This document shows, piece by piece, positions 18,335 through 28,574 of a DNA stretch of 64,000 nucleotides (positions are counted from its first letter, which is position 1; the number at the start of each line of letters is the position of its first letter). Origin of the DNA: Paenibacillus sp. FJAT-29882 (lineage in GTDB: Bacteria > Bacillota > Bacilli > Bacillales > DSM-1321). Position numbers and translations under genes: made by a program. Where the stretch lies: contig NZ_LMVB01000005.1 of NCBI RefSeq assembly GCF_001510645.1, forward strand, positions 1 through 64,000. The letters run 5' to 3'. The notes beneath the pieces are model-generated. The model had not been told where the DNA came from and made no database searches. It saw nothing but the letters and a program-made list of their open reading frames with translations.

Positions 18335-18426
18335 AAAGGTCACGACCCCGTAACATCTAAAGACAGTATAAGGTACGTGTATGAAACTCCACACACTGAT
18401 TTAGAGTGCGAGGTCAGACCCTTATG
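18335..18426. repeat. Dispersed palindromic repeat A2
   Basis: Starts AAAGGTCACGACCCCG and ends GAGGTCAGACCCTTATG, with ACTGATTTAGAGTGC before the right end exactly as in the copies at 4505 and 63339. It lies just after the yhfW stop codon. Confidence 0.8.
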
Positions 18427-18489
18427 TGACATCTTCTTTTTAATTCTTTTAAAAAAGAGGTATGTTCCCCTGACGATTATCGTATCTTA

Positions 18490-18905
18490 ATGAATACTCC
18501 CGCCACAAAACTTTCTAACAAAAGTTTAGTGGGGGTTTCTAACGTATCGAACATTTCTGAACGCTTAAAGTACGTTGCGTTGACACCGTGGTGTACTAGA
18601 AACACCCAACCCCTCTATCCCATTGGTCTTGCCGTTGGGACTTCTTTTTTCAGCTTATTGGGTTCACACCATTGTGTGTCTCGGCTGTTAGTTTTAGCTT
18701 GAACATCTTACGGTACGAAGCCTTTCTCGTACTAACCTCCTATGTTCAGTTGTCAATGAACAATCTGTTCAGGAATATCACACACCGAGAATAGGTGTTC
18801 TGATACACAAAAAGGCCATTCACCCCCTCCCTACTCATTGGGCTATGCCCTTCACATTCCTTGAGGAAGGGGTACTCTTGCCTGAAGTTGATAGAAGGAT
18901 CTAAC
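18490..18905 (-). mobile_element. Decayed structured element, possibly an IS200/IS605-type remnant
   Basis: About 400 bp without a credible coding frame but dense in paired segments when read on the minus strand: ACACACAATGGTGTG, AACCC...GGGTT, GTACACCACGGTGT, and near its end a strong hairpin (CCCCCACTAAACTTT opposite AAAGTTTTGTGGCGGG, 18499-18537). A series of stems ending in a GC-rich hairpin resembles the right end and guide-RNA region of IS605 elements carrying tnpB. No transposase or TnpB reading frame survives, so the assignment is uncertain; an unrelated structured RNA is possible. Confidence 0.35.
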
Positions 18906-18925
18906 GAAAGGATGTGTTCTCACTT

Positions 18926-19600
18926 ATGAATTACCAGTCTTCCCCTTTATTTCGAGGCGAAGCCGATCAACATTCACGTGAAGGCCCAAACAAATTAACC
19001 GTCATCGGAGAAGCAACCATTCAAGCTCCTCCAGATCAGGCAATTATTACATTAGGTGTCATCACAGAAAATAAGGACCCTATCTTGGCGCAACAGCAAA
19101 ATGCTACAGCAATGGCCAAAGTTTTAACAGGATTAGCTGACCTCGGCATTCCAGATGACCAAATTAAAACAAAGGAATACCGTATGGATCCTCAATATGA
19201 CTATCTGGACGGTAAAGAGATTTTCAAAAATTATAAAGTACATCATATGATCGAAATACGAACAAAAAATATTGACCGGGTTGGCAATATCGTCGACACA
19301 TCCATCAAAAATGGCTCCAATTCTGTTTCAAATATTCGTTTTTCATTATCTCAGCATGATATGTACTATAATCAAGCACTTGCACTCGCCTTACAAAATG
19401 CCAAACAAAAAGCATTAGCATTAGCGAAGGCTGCTGACGTTACTTTGCAACAAATTCCCGAAACCATTGAAGAAATCCCAGCTGGATCGACGCCAGTTCT
19501 TTATCAAACCAGCTTTGTAGCAAAGGCTGCCTCCACACAGATTCAACCTGGTGAATTAGAGATCGAGGCAATTGTAAAAGTCATTTATACGTTTCACTAA
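18926..19600 (+). CDS. SIMPL domain (DUF541) protein
   Basis: A 224-residue protein with the SIMPL/BP26 fold signature: LTVIGEATIQAPPDQAIITLGVITE at the start, then repeated helical and strand segments (TALTGL..., YKVHHMIEIRTKNIDRVGNIVDTSIKNG) and a terminal GELEIEAIVKVIYTF. The family is common, often exported in other bacteria, and of unclear role. Here I see no signal peptide, so it is probably cytosolic. The AAAGGA site at 18907 suits the ATG at 18926 loosely; the GTG at 18914 is too close to it. It converges with purU with three bases between the stop codons. Confidence 0.75.
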   Translation: MNYQSSPLFRGEADQHSREGPNKLTVIGEATIQAPPDQAIITLGVITENKDPILAQQQNATAMAKVLTGLADLGIPDDQIKTKEYRMDPQYDYLDGKEIFKNYKVHHMIEIRTKNIDRVGNIVDTSIKNGSNSVSNIRFSLSQHDMYYNQALALALQNAKQKALALAKAADVTLQQIPETIEEIPAGSTPVLYQTSFVAKAASTQIQPGELEIEAIVKVIYTFH

Positions 19601-19603
19601 CCT

Positions 19604-20503
19604 TTAAAATACAACCGTTTTGTTGTGATGAACGATGATTCGATCCTCAAGATGCCATTTGACTGCACGCGCCAATACTCTTCGCTCGATGGAACGGCCG
19701 ATTTTTTTCAGGTCATTCGCATGATCGCGATGATCAACTCGATCGGTGTCTTGCTCAATAATCGGTCCTTCATCGAGGTCATTGGTCACATAATGTGAAG
19801 TCGCTCCAATTAGTTTTACTCCACGATCATAGGCCCGTTCATACGGTCTTGCACCGATAAATGCGGGTAAAAAGGAATGGTGAATATTAATAATTCGATT
19901 TGGGTGAGCTGAGACAAATTCTGGAGTCAAAATTTGCATATATCTTGCCAAAACAATCAAATCCACCTCATATTCCTCGAGAAGCTTTAGTTGCTTTGCC
20001 TCTACCTCTTTACGAATGTCCCTATTAGCAGGTAAATAATAAAACGGAATATGAAGAGATTCAACGATTTCACGAGCATCTTCGTGATTACTAATAACAA
20101 GTGCAATATCTGCTAGTAAATCTCCACTTTGCCATTCCCAAAGCAATTCCAGCAAACAGTGAGGCTCTTTTGAAACAAAAATGGCGATTTTCTTAAGGTC
20201 ACTTACATTGGTACATGTCCATTCCATTGAAAATCTCTTTGCAATCGGTTCAAAAGTTTCTGCCATCCCCTTCGCCTTCTTCTCTAGATCCGGACATTCA
20301 AATTCGATTCTTGTAAAAAACGTACCACCATTAGGGTCCATCGAATATTGACTTAATTCGACGATATTCGCTTCAAATTCTTGTAAAAAAGAAGATACAG
20401 CTGCAACGATGCCTGGCCGATCGGGACATTTTATCATGAGTCGACCTGTATTTTTATTATTTTCCTTAAATGTAGGTAAGTGATCCTGAGCAAATGGTGT
20501 CAT
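19604..20503 (-). CDS. purU: Formyltetrahydrofolate deformylase
   Basis: Hydrolyses 10-formyl-THF to THF and formate, balancing one-carbon units for purine synthesis. The N-terminal ACT domain reads GRLMIKCPDRPGIVAAVSSFL. The C-terminal formyltransferase-like catalytic domain has INIHHSFLPAFIGA and GATSHYVTNDLDEGPII, carrying the conserved Asn, His and Asp of this family. The 299-residue size from the ATG at 20503 matches B. subtilis PurU; the frame extends 90 bases further upstream but without a binding site or conservation expected. It is a single gene. Confidence 0.93.
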   Translation of the reverse strand: MTPFAQDHLPTFKENNKNTGRLMIKCPDRPGIVAAVSSFLQEFEANIVELSQYSMDPNGGTFFTRIEFECPDLEKKAKGMAETFEPIAKRFSMEWTCTNVSDLKKIAIFVSKEPHCLLELLWEWQSGDLLADIALVISNHEDAREIVESLHIPFYYLPANRDIRKEVEAKQLKLLEEYEVDLIVLARYMQILTPEFVSAHPNRIINIHHSFLPAFIGARPYERAYDRGVKLIGATSHYVTNDLDEGPIIEQDTDRVDHRDHANDLKKIGRSIERRVLARAVKWHLEDRIIVHHNKTVVF

Positions 20504-20865
20504 TGTTATTCCAACTTTCTTTACTAGATTTGCTCTATTATACTTCATTCCTGCAGTTGCACAAAGTGAATACTTGTAGAACAGCCAAGACAAATGGCAG
20601 GATGCGTGTACTAGTGCGCTTTTTTTGGGAAACTCAATCCAAAAACAACGCTATCAAAATACATGATCTGTTTTGCCATTCCCCACTCTTCTAGTATCAT
20701 TCTAAATCTAGGGTATTCCCTGCTTATTTGGAAAAGATATGAATAGGAAGCATGTACAATCATAATTGGTGCAATCCATGGAAAAAAGTCTGTATTTATG
20801 GTATATATGAAGATAAAACTAAATGTAAAGTATACGAGTTTATATATGAAAGAGGTCGAACTTAA

Positions 20866-22521
20866 TTGGAACATAACTCTTCAAATTTTATAAGAAATAT
20901 TATTAAAGAAGATTTAGAGACAGGGAAACGTGATCATATCATCACTCGCTTTCCACCTGAGCCTAACGGTTATTTACACATTGGACATGCTAAATCAATC
21001 ATTTTGAACTTTAGTGTCGCGGATGAATTTGGCGGGAAAACCAATCTGCGTTTCGATGATACGAATCCGCTGAAAGAAGATATAGAGTACGTAAATTCCA
21101 TCAAAGAGGATGTAAAATGGCTCGGCTACGACTGGGATAACCTTTTCTTTGCTTCCAATTACTTCGATGAAATGTACGACCGTGCTGTTTTATTAATCAA
21201 GAAGGGCTTAGCCTATATTGATGATTTAAATGCTGATGAAATTCGCGAATATCGAGGTACGTTAACGGAACCTGGGAAGAATAGTCCGTATCGTGACCGT
21301 TCAATTGAGGAAAACCTGGACCTTTTTGAAAAAATGCGCAATGGTGAATTTGCAAACGGTGAAAAAGTTCTTCGTGCAAAAATCGATATGACTTCTCCGA
21401 ATATTAACCTTCGTGACCCCGTCATTTATCGAATCGCACATGCAAAACACCATAACACAGGCGACAAATGGTGCATCTACCCAATGTACGCTTTCGCTCA
21501 CCCGCTTGAGGATGCAATTGAAGGCGTGACACATTCCATTTGTACCCTTGAATTCGAAGACCAACGCCCACTTTATAACTGGGTTGTTGAGCAATGTGAA
21601 ATGGAAAGTATCCCACAACAATATGAGTTTGGTCGTTTGAACCTAACCAATACCGTAATGAGTAAACGTAAACTGAAGCAACTTGTCGATGAAGGTGTTG
21701 TAGACGGATGGGACGACCCTCGTATGCCAACCATTTCTGGGTTAAGAAGACGCGGTTACACACCTGAAGCCATTCGTGCTTTCTGTTATGAAATCGGTGT
21801 ATCAAAAGCATATGGAACAATTGACAGCCAAGTTCTCAATCATTTCGTTCGTGAAGATTTGAAGCTAAAAGCACCTAGAACAATGGGAATCTTAAAACCG
21901 CTTAAAGTGGTCATTACCAATTATCCAGAAGGCCAAGTAGAGTGGCTTGAAGCAGAAATTAATCCAGAAAATCCAGAAATGGGCACAAGACAAATTCCAT
22001 TTTCTCGTGAGATTTATGTGGAGCAAGATGATTTCATGGAAAATCCACCGAAGAAATACTTCCGCCTTTTTCCTGGTAATGAAGTTCGCCTAAAACATGC
22101 TTATTTCATTAAATGCGAGGAAGTTATTAAAGACGCAGAAGGCAATGTAGTTGAGCTTCATTGCACATATGATCCGGAAACAAAAAGTGGCTCTGGGTTT
22201 ACTGGTCGCAAAGTAAAAGGAACCTTGCACTGGGTGGATGCTGCTCATGCAGTACCAGCGGAATTCCGCAATTATCAACCATTAATTCTTGATGAAGAGC
22301 CTAACGAAGAGGAAGAAGAAAAAACATTCCTTGAGCGTATTAACCCTGATTCTCTTGAGATTCTACAAGGATTTGTAGAGCCAAATATGAAAGATATTCT
22401 ACCACAAGATAAGTTCCAATTCTTCCGTCACGGCTATTACAATGTAGATCCGAAGCACACAACAGACGGGCATCTAGTCCTGAACCAAATCGTTGAATTA
22501 AAAAGCTCGTTTAAACTATAA
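20866..22521 (+). CDS. glnS: Glutaminyl-tRNA synthetase
   Basis: Class I aminoacyl-tRNA synthetase of 551 residues charging tRNA-Gln directly. The HIGH box is [15 protein letters not shown] (about 27-41), and the KMSKS box is VMSKRKL (about 264-270). Gln-specific features include the RFDDTNP stretch, a C-terminal anticodon-binding beta-barrel region with EFRNYQPLI, and overall length like E. coli GlnRS with no YqeY extension. GluRS is excluded by this C-terminal region. The start is TTG, placed nine bases after AGAGGT. Most Bacilli lack this enzyme and make Gln-tRNA with GatCAB, so it is notable and probably acquired by transfer. Confidence 0.93.
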   Translation: MEHNSSNFIRNIIKEDLETGKRDHIITRFPPEPNGYLHIGHAKSIILNFSVADEFGGKTNLRFDDTNPLKEDIEYVNSIKEDVKWLGYDWDNLFFASNYFDEMYDRAVLLIKKGLAYIDDLNADEIREYRGTLTEPGKNSPYRDRSIEENLDLFEKMRNGEFANGEKVLRAKIDMTSPNINLRDPVIYRIAHAKHHNTGDKWCIYPMYAFAHPLEDAIEGVTHSICTLEFEDQRPLYNWVVEQCEMESIPQQYEFGRLNLTNTVMSKRKLKQLVDEGVVDGWDDPRMPTISGLRRRGYTPEAIRAFCYEIGVSKAYGTIDSQVLNHFVREDLKLKAPRTMGILKPLKVVITNYPEGQVEWLEAEINPENPEMGTRQIPFSREIYVEQDDFMENPPKKYFRLFPGNEVRLKHAYFIKCEEVIKDAEGNVVELHCTYDPETKSGSGFTGRKVKGTLHWVDAAHAVPAEFRNYQPLILDEEPNEEEEEKTFLERINPDSLEILQGFVEPNMKDILPQDKFQFFRHGYYNVDPKHTTDGHLVLNQIVELKSSFKL

Positions 22522-22530
22522 AATAAAAAG

Positions 22531-22655
22531 AAGAAGATGCCCCAAAAGGGTCTTGACCTCACACTCTATATATCGTTTATATTCTGTCATTGACGCAGAA
22601 TATAAACGATATATAGTGGATGTGGGGTCTCCCTGCTTGTGGGCAGCCTCTTTCC
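22531..22655. repeat. Dispersed palindromic repeat B2
   Basis: Contains GGGTCTTGACCTCACAC and GGGGTCTCCC near its ends and a perfect 21-bp inverted repeat (22566-22586 with 22596-22616; arms begin CTATATATCGTTTAT) around a nine-base loop. It sits between the convergent ends of glnS and pxpA. Confidence 0.85.
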
Positions 22656-22678
22656 TCTTTCATCTGATCATGAAATGA

Positions 22679-23440
22679 CTACAATCTTATTCTTCCAATT
22701 TTAACCCCTGACTGTTCTAAGGCAGCCGATATATACTGAGCCATCTCCACTGCATGCTTCCCGTCTCCATGGATACAAACCGTGTCTGCTCGAATTGAAA
22801 AATCTGTTCCTTGAATTGTTTTCACCTTATGCTCTCGAACCATCTTCAGCACCTGACCAACCGCAAGCTTAGGATCTGTAATTAGTGCATCAGCTTCTTT
22901 TCTAGAAGTTAACGAGCCATCCTGTTGATACGTTCGATCAGAGAAAACTTCCGATGCAGTATGTAGACCAATTTTCTCTCCTGACTTTATGAGCTCACTA
23001 CCAGCCAACCCAAACAATATAAGCTCTGGATCCACCTGATAAACAGCTTCTGCGATAGCATCGGATAAGGCCGCGTTTTTCGCTGCCATATTATAAAGAG
23101 CTCCATGCGGTTTTACATGCGCAAGCTTTCCCCCCTCTGCTTTTACAAATGCAGATAGTGCACCAATTTGATACAAAACCAGGTCGTTTATCTCTTTAGG
23201 GGTCAAGCTAATTTCCCTTCTACCAAAACCGACTACGTCTTGGAAGCCTGGATGAGCGCCAATTCCAACATTCTTCTCTAAAGCTAACTTCACTGTGTTC
23301 CTCATCGTAGAAGGATCGCCAGCGTGAAAACCACAAGCAATGTTGGCAGAGCTAACATAATTTAGTATTTCCTCATCTCTTCCCATTCGATATGCACCGA
23401 AGCTTTCACCCATATCACAGTTTAAATCTACCTTAAACAT
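22679..23440 (-). CDS. pxpA: 5-oxoprolinase subunit A (LamB/YcsF family)
   Basis: A 253-residue protein starting [15 protein letters not shown], the family hallmark, with [31 protein letters not shown] and [14 protein letters not shown]. With PxpB and PxpC it forms the ATP-dependent 5-oxoprolinase that opens pyroglutamate to glutamate. It is the last gene of pxpB-pxpC-pxpA, 11 bases after pxpC, with an AGGAGG start. Confidence 0.95.
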   Translation of the reverse strand: MFKVDLNCDMGESFGAYRMGRDEEILNYVSSANIACGFHAGDPSTMRNTVKLALEKNVGIGAHPGFQDVVGFGRREISLTPKEINDLVLYQIGALSAFVKAEGGKLAHVKPHGALYNMAAKNAALSDAIAEAVYQVDPELILFGLAGSELIKSGEKIGLHTASEVFSDRTYQQDGSLTSRKEADALITDPKLAVGQVLKMVREHKVKTIQGTDFSIRADTVCIHGDGKHAVEMAQYISAALEQSGVKIGRIRL

Positions 23441-23451
23441 TTTGGTCCCTC

Positions 23452-24453
23452 CTATCCGTGTAAAAGCGAAATGCCTATTTTTAATTGTCTGATCTGCTCT
23501 TCCCTTTCCAAATAGATCAATTGTGACTCTTTGAGGGAAATTAGTTGAAATTGTAGCTTTTCTCCTGGTTTGGCTTGTGCGATGACTGGTAAATCAACCG
23601 TTGCGATTTGAGCAATCTTCGGATAGCCACCTGTCGTTTGCCGATCTGCCAATAAGACAATCGGGTTACCCTCAGCTGGCACCTGGATAGTTCCAAATCC
23701 CACCGCCTCGGAGACCATTTCTTCTTCAGTGGCCAAGGTAAGTGAACCCCCTTTTAATCGGTAGCCCATCCGATCAGATTGTGAGGTCACCATAAACTCT
23801 TCTTGGAACAAGGTCTGTTTGCTTTTTTCCGTAAACCAGTGATATTGGCGGCCTTCGATGACCCTGATTGGTTGTTTGCCCATATTACAAGACGAGATCA
23901 CCGGATCGATCTTCCACGTAGCTTCGATATAATCTCGCTTACCAAGCTCAGTGGATAATCGTTGAATAATCCTTTTACTGCTTGAACTCATTCGTTCCAT
24001 ACTAAGGACATCCCCAACTTTTAGCGCCCGCCCCAAAAAGCCGCCTATTCCTGCTCTTAAATAGGTGGAAGCACTACCCATGACTGTTGTGACTTGAAAG
24101 CTACCAGCTACCGCTAGATACGCACGACAGCCCGTTTTACACGGGCCGAATGATAGTATGCTCCCCTTGTTTACAAGAATCGGGCGCCACAAGTCAATTG
24201 AACATCCATTAATTTTTGGAGATAAATTCCCGCCCGTAAGCGAGATAAGGGTAGTTTCGGTAAATTCAATAACCGGACCTGTTAATGTAATTTCAAGAGT
24301 TGGTTTGCTTTCATCATTCCCAACTAGAAGATTGGCGATCCGATGTGACAACTGATCCATCGCTCCACTTACAATGACCCCATACTTCTGCGATCCATAT
24401 CTGCCTAAATCCTGAACGGTCGTAAGAAGGCCTGGTTTAATAATTTTTATCAT
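23452..24453 (-). CDS. pxpC: 5-oxoprolinase subunit C (biotin-dependent carboxyltransferase family)
   Basis: A 333-residue KipA/PxpC family protein. It begins [26 protein letters not shown] and has [25 protein letters not shown], and [25 protein letters not shown], all typical. PxpB and PxpC are thought to form the part that phosphorylates and converts 5-oxoproline with PxpA. The older name KipA reflects a role near sporulation kinase control in B. subtilis. It overlaps the end of pxpB by 17 bases, so it is translationally coupled. Confidence 0.94.
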   Translation of the reverse strand: MIKIIKPGLLTTVQDLGRYGSQKYGVIVSGAMDQLSHRIANLLVGNDESKPTLEITLTGPVIEFTETTLISLTGGNLSPKINGCSIDLWRPILVNKGSILSFGPCKTGCRAYLAVAGSFQVTTVMGSASTYLRAGIGGFLGRALKVGDVLSMERMSSSSKRIIQRLSTELGKRDYIEATWKIDPVISSCNMGKQPIRVIEGRQYHWFTEKSKQTLFQEEFMVTSQSDRMGYRLKGGSLTLATEEEMVSEAVGFGTIQVPAEGNPIVLLADRQTTGGYPKIAQIATVDLPVIAQAKPGEKLQFQLISLKESQLIYLEREEQIRQLKIGISLLHG

Positions 24454-25156
24454 CCCTATCCTCCCAATCGATATATTCCTGATACGTAATTTCTTTAAAT
24501 GAAACTAAATCCCCTGCCTGCAATAAACTAGGCGTATTATTGAAAGGACGGAACAATTGAATCGGTGACCGACCAATAATCTGCCAGCCTCCAGGAGTTT
24601 CAATAGAGTAAATACCCGTTTGTTTACCTGCAATCCCAACTGAACCTGCTGGAATAGCTAAGCGAGGTGTTTCCTTCCTTGGCGCAGCAATTTTTTCAGA
24701 CATACCGCCCATATATGGAAAACCTGGCGCGAACCCAATCATATGTACGTTATAAGTAGTTGTTTTATGAATCCTAATGACTTCTTCAACGCTAAGTCCA
24801 TTATGTCTAGCTACAAAATCCAAATCAGGTCCTAATTCCCCCCCATAGCAAACTGGAATTTCTACCACCCTCGGAAGCTGAGCTTCTTCCAACACTAACC
24901 CCGCAATTCCCTCTTTCAGTTTCTCACATGCCTGTTCATATGGGTAACGACCATCCTGAATAAATTCGTGATGCCCAATATCATACAACACAGTCACAGA
25001 CGTAAATGCCGGAATATACTCAATCATCCACTCAAATTGATTTTGATCAAGAAAAGAAACAACTGCACGGACTTTCTTCTGTATATCTAGAGAAATTGTA
25101 GTCCCTAGTTCAATCATAATTCCATTGTCTCCAAATGGGTGTAATTGATAGTCCAT
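24437..25156 (-). CDS. pxpB: 5-oxoprolinase subunit B (KipI family)
   Basis: A 239-residue protein with the cyclophilin-like allophanate hydrolase subunit 1 pattern: YQLHPFGDNGIMIELG at the start, EIPVCYGGELGPDLDFVA, the loop MIGFAPGFPYMGGM, then PRLAIPAGSVGIAGKQTGIYSIETPGGWQIIGRSP. It is the first gene of the pxp operon, with a GGAGGTGG binding site. In B. subtilis the homologue KipI also inhibits the sporulation kinase KinA, but the conserved activity is in 5-oxoprolinase. Confidence 0.94.
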   Translation of the reverse strand: MDYQLHPFGDNGIMIELGTTISLDIQKKVRAVVSFLDQNQFEWMIEYIPAFTSVTVLYDIGHHEFIQDGRYPYEQACEKLKEGIAGLVLEEAQLPRVVEIPVCYGGELGPDLDFVARHNGLSVEEVIRIHKTTTYNVHMIGFAPGFPYMGGMSEKIAAPRKETPRLAIPAGSVGIAGKQTGIYSIETPGGWQIIGRSPIQLFRPFNNTPSLLQAGDLVSFKEITYQEYIDWEDRDDKNY

Positions 25157-25244
25157 GTTCCACCTCCAGCTAAAAAAGAATCGTTTTATTTTCTACCTAT
25201 ATTACTTTGAACTCCCTTTATACTTATCCTATCCATGTTACTCA

Positions 25245-26216
25245 TTATTTCACATGAAATAACAGAAGCAAGTCACCGTAGCCTTCTTTTTTCATTTTCG
25301 CTTTCGGGATAAATCGTAAAGAAGCAGAGTTAATACAATAGCGGAGCCCCTTTGGACTAGGGCCATCTTCAAAAACATGGCCTAAATGCGAGTTAGCTTC
25401 TTTACTCCGCACTTCCGTTCTTGTCATGCGGTGGCTTACGTCTATGCTTTCCTTCACATATCCGGAAAGAATCGGCTTAGTAAAACTTGGCCATCCACAG
25501 CCGCTGTCATATTGATTGCTTGAACTAAATAAAGGCTCTCCCGAAACAATATCAACATAAATCCCTTCCTGCTTATTATCCCAATATTCGTTTTCAAAAG
25601 GTGGTTCCGTGCCATTTTCTTGAGTCACAAAAAACTGCATATCAGACAATCGGTCCTTCAGCTCCGTTTTATCCTTTGGCCAGTGCTTCTTAAGAAAAAG
25701 TTCACGACCGCTTCCTTGTCGATATAAAGCATATCGAAATGCATTCTTTTTGTAAAAATCCTGATGATATTCTTCTGCTCTATAGAAAAGCTCAGCCTTC
25801 TGGATTGCAGTTACAATCGGTTCTTGAAACCGGCCACTTTCCGTTAATTGCACTTTAGACTTCTCAGCCTCTTGCTTTTGATGTTCATTATGATAAAAAA
25901 TGACAGATCGATATGCTGGTCCTCTGTCAGAAAACTGCCCGACTGCATCTGTTGGATCGGTCTGCTGCCAATATAGCTCTAATAATTTTGTATAGGATAT
26001 ATTAGCAGGATCATACGTAATCTGGACTGCTTCTACATGTCCAGTGGTGCCTGACTTCACTTGTTTATACGTAGGATTTGGTTCATGTCCTCCTGTATAA
26101 CCGGAAACGACCTGAAGGATTCCCTCTATCTCATCGAAAGGAGAAACCATACACCAAAAACAACCACCAGCGAACGTTGCTAATTCTAATTCCCTTGTAT
26201 TACTAATATCATTCAT
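25245..26216 (-). CDS. msrAB: Bifunctional methionine sulfoxide reductase MsrA/MsrB
   Basis: A 323-residue fusion. The N-terminal MsrA domain has the catalytic GGCFWC motif (residues 17-22) and [18 protein letters not shown]. The C-terminal MsrB domain has [14 protein letters not shown] and the catalytic cysteine in [13 protein letters not shown]. It reduces both S and R epimers of methionine sulfoxide in oxidised proteins, using thioredoxin. In many Bacillus species the two are separate genes, so the fusion is worth noting. Of several adjacent starts, the ATG at 26216 is eight bases from AAGGAG. No signal peptide is seen, so it is cytosolic. Confidence 0.95.
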   Translation of the reverse strand: MNDISNTRELELATFAGGCFWCMVSPFDEIEGILQVVSGYTGGHEPNPTYKQVKSGTTGHVEAVQITYDPANISYTKLLELYWQQTDPTDAVGQFSDRGPAYRSVIFYHNEHQKQEAEKSKVQLTESGRFQEPIVTAIQKAELFYRAEEYHQDFYKKNAFRYALYRQGSGRELFLKKHWPKDKTELKDRLSDMQFFVTQENGTEPPFENEYWDNKQEGIYVDIVSGEPLFSSSNQYDSGCGWPSFTKPILSGYVKESIDVSHRMTRTEVRSKEANSHLGHVFEDGPSPKGLRYCINSASLRFIPKAKMKKEGYGDLLLLFHVK

Positions 26217-26310
26217 CCGCATCACTCCTTGTTAATATCAGTGAAACTTCCATCAGTGGGATATTACAATTTGTTAAACCGGGATAAAAATACTCTACTC
26301 TGGTTCTCAG

Positions 26311-26429
26311 GAGTTGGCTCAAAAGAAAAAGGGTCCGACCAGGCAACAACTAAATACAGTAAAAGGCAAGTGTATATCACACTTTATACTATATAAAGAG
26401 TTCGAGATCAGACCCTTATAAGACAACTC
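26311..26429. repeat. Dispersed palindromic repeat A3
   Basis: Outer arms GAGTTGGCTCAAAAG and CTTATAAGACAACTC pair; inside are GGGTCCGACC with AACAACTAAATACAGTA on the left and GAGATCAGACCC on the right. It lies 12 bases after the stop of the nucleoside transporter gene. Confidence 0.8.
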
Positions 26430-26441
26430 TACCGCTTCAGA

Positions 26442-27620
26442 TTATAGGATAAAGCTTACAATAACTGATGTTAATACACTGACTAAGGTTGCGCCGTATA
26501 AAAGCTTCAAACCAAAGCGTGCAACAACGTTTCCTTGTTTTTCATGAAGTCCTTTAACAGCTCCAGAAATGATGCCAATTGAAGAGAAGTTCGCAAATGA
26601 AACAAGGAATACAGAAATGATTCCGATTGATCTTTCACTTAAGGTAGATGCTACATCGCCTAAAGAAAGCATAGCCACAAATTCGTTCGTGACCAATTTA
26701 GTCGCCATAATGCCACCAGCTATTACCGATTCTGAGGCAGGCACCCCCATTAGAATTGCAATTGGCGAGAAGACGTATCCAATTAAACTTTGAAAAGAAA
26801 TCCCGAAAATCGTAGCAAACAAGCTATTCACGGCTGCCATTAGGGCAACAAAGCCAATTAACATCGCAGAAACAATAATCGCGACCTTGAAACCATCCAT
26901 AATATATTCACCCAGCATTTCGAAGAAGCTTTGCTTATCCTCTTGAACAACGAGGATGTCTTCTTCTTCCGTCACTGTATATGGATTAATGATGGATGAA
27001 ATAATGAAACCACCAAATAGGTTAATAACAACAGCCGTCACGACGTATTTCGGATCAACCATTGTCATATATGCCCCAACAATTGACATGGAGACCGTGG
27101 ACATCGCTGATGCACATAATGTATATAGACGATGAGCAGGCAATTGATCGAGCTGTTTTTTTACAGTAATGAATACTTCAGATTGTCCAACAAGTGCAGA
27201 TGCTACAGCATTGTATGATTCAAGCTTCCCCATGCCATTCACTTTACTAAGTGCCCAGCCAATCCATTTCATTATGAAAGGAAGAACTTTAATATGCTGT
27301 AGAATTCCAATTAATGCAGAAATAAATACAATGGGAAGTAGAACATTTAGGAAAAAAGGAAATTCGCCTTTATTGGTAATTCCGCCAAAAACAAAGCTAA
27401 TCCCTTCATTCGCAAAGCTTAATAACTTCGTAAACCCATTTGCAATTGCTTGAATGACATCAAGACCAATTTTAGTATTCAATAATACATAACTTAAGAT
27501 TAATTGGATAATAATCATCAGGATTATAGGCCTAATTTTTACTTTTCTGCGATTGTTACTTGCAATCCAGGCAAGAGCAAGAACTACAATTAGTCCTACG
27601 ATTGAGATTAAATAATTCAT
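26442..27620 (-). CDS. Concentrative nucleoside transporter (NupC/NupG family)
   Basis: A 392-residue membrane protein with about eight hydrophobic segments. CNT-family marks are [43 protein letters not shown] text around residue 170, [26 protein letters not shown], and [17 protein letters not shown]. It imports nucleosides with protons or sodium. Which of the Bacillus paralogues it matches is not decided. The start ATG follows GGAGGTAAC. A loose cre-like sequence lies upstream (27735-27750, two mismatches), so carbon control is possible but weak. Confidence 0.9.
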   Translation of the reverse strand: MNYLISIVGLIVVLALAWIASNNRRKVKIRPIILMIIIQLILSYVLLNTKIGLDVIQAIANGFTKLLSFANEGISFVFGGITNKGEFPFFLNVLLPIVFISALIGILQHIKVLPFIMKWIGWALSKVNGMGKLESYNAVASALVGQSEVFITVKKQLDQLPAHRLYTLCASAMSTVSMSIVGAYMTMVDPKYVVTAVVINLFGGFIISSIINPYTVTEEEDILVVQEDKQSFFEMLGEYIMDGFKVAIIVSAMLIGFVALMAAVNSLFATIFGISFQSLIGYVFSPIAILMGVPASESVIAGGIMATKLVTNEFVAMLSLGDVASTLSERSIGIISVFLVSFANFSSIGIISGAVKGLHEKQGNVVARFGLKLLYGATLVSVLTSVIVSFIL

Positions 27621-28036
27621 TTGTTACCTCCATTAGGTAGTATTTTAAAGTTGAACGTCTGACTACTTATCTTCCATATAAGTTTTCATTTACAACTTAT
27701 ATCATGCCCAAATGCACAGTACATTTCCCATTAACGAAAACGTATTCAAAAATAAAATCATTCCAATTTCCCCTTGCACATTGTACATATGATAAGATCA
27801 TTAAGCAAAATTGATTATAGCAAAAACATATTAGGCTAACAAGGTATACTAAATAAAGACTCCTTCTAAAGACATAATTTCGCGTTATTTTATTTGGTTC
27901 TATTATAGTAATCCCTTTTTTTTCAAACTTATTAGTAAAAATAATAATAGGATTACGAATTACCAAATTTTTATTTCATTATACTAATATAAAAATTATC
28001 CTGAAAATTAAAAATCTTTACGAAGAGAGCCAAATA

Positions 28037-28110
28037 AAATGAAAGAGGATGTCCCAAAAGCGTCTGATATTACACTTTATTCACCATTTATCGTGTCATG
28101 TACACGACAT
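28037..28110. repeat. Dispersed palindromic repeat, truncated copy
   Basis: Carries the left arm only: GAGGATGTCCCAAAAGCGTCTGATATTACACTTTATTCACCATTTATCGTGTCA in fragments matching the B-type copies at 39166 and 22531. The right arm is absent, so this is a decayed half element. A 72-codon open frame across it is judged spurious. Confidence 0.55.
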
Positions 28111-28149
28111 ATACCTATGTATTTTATCCTAATAGAGCAAGTTTTGAAG

Positions 28150-28370
28150 ATGACAAGTACTAGCTACGATTCCATCTTGCAAACGTCTACCCTCGCCATC
28201 CAGGCCTTTTCTTCATATTCTTTTAGTTCAGCTCTCTATTTTGCAAATATCCAATAGCCCTCAAAAATCGTATATGAATGCCTTCTTTAGCAAATACGAT
28301 TGCTGTTACACGTCCACTTACCCCAGTAATAAGCGAAATCGTCCCATTAGATCTTTTACTTATGCACTTC
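28150..28370 (-). pseudogene. Remnant of a short-chain dehydrogenase/reductase gene
   Basis: On the minus strand one frame reads ISLITGVSGRVTAIVFAKEGIHI, recalling the SDR cofactor fold (normally LITGGSSGIG...ATAIAFAKEGA) with part of the glycine motif lost. A little further are ELKEYEEKAW and a frame giving VDVCKMES, similar to the DVxDMES segment of the same family, with stops and a frameshift between. No start or catalytic YxxxK segment is left. Only a fragment is present, so the assignment is moderate. Confidence 0.4.
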
Positions 28371-28536
28371 CCTTATTTAGTTAAAAATAACCATCAATAC
28401 AGATACAAGTCGTACTCTTGATTAGCCTTTTCTAAACGAGGAGGGTTTCGCCCATCAGATGGTTTGTGGGGTTGGTTTGCACTATATTCCAATAGACAAA
28501 TTAAGTTATCTGCCCCATATAGTACGTTAAATAACA

Positions 28537-28566
28537 AAAAAGAACCAAGCCTAAGCTGGTTCCTCC
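28537..28566 (-). terminator. Terminator of the amino acid ABC operon
   Basis: On the minus strand GGAACCAGC and GCTTGGTTC pair across TTAG with one bulge and run into TTTTTTGTT. It lies nine bases beyond the stop of the ABC ATPase. Confidence 0.8.
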
Positions 28567-28574
28567 TTATGTAT

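Noticed and set aside
20611..20874. 87-codon hydrophobic open frame on the minus strand before glnS
   Set aside because: Its start lies inside glnS, the binding site is weak, and hydrophobicity can come from AT-rich sequence. No recognisable family.
25245..26216. Frameshift or assembly join creating the msrA-msrB fusion
   Set aside because: The frame is continuous, the linker is normal and both active sites are intact; natural MsrAB fusions are well known.
27621..27800. Purine riboswitch before the nucleoside transporter
   Set aside because: I looked for the conserved loop sequences of the purine aptamer and did not find them; only a simple ATATAAGT/ACTTATAT stem is present.
27697..27966. 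89-codon open frame upstream of the nucleoside transporter
   Set aside because: No binding site and composition typical of AT-rich intergenic DNA.
28039..28257. 72-codon open frame on the plus strand
   Set aside because: It begins in a degenerate repeat element and runs antisense to the dehydrogenase remnant; no binding site.
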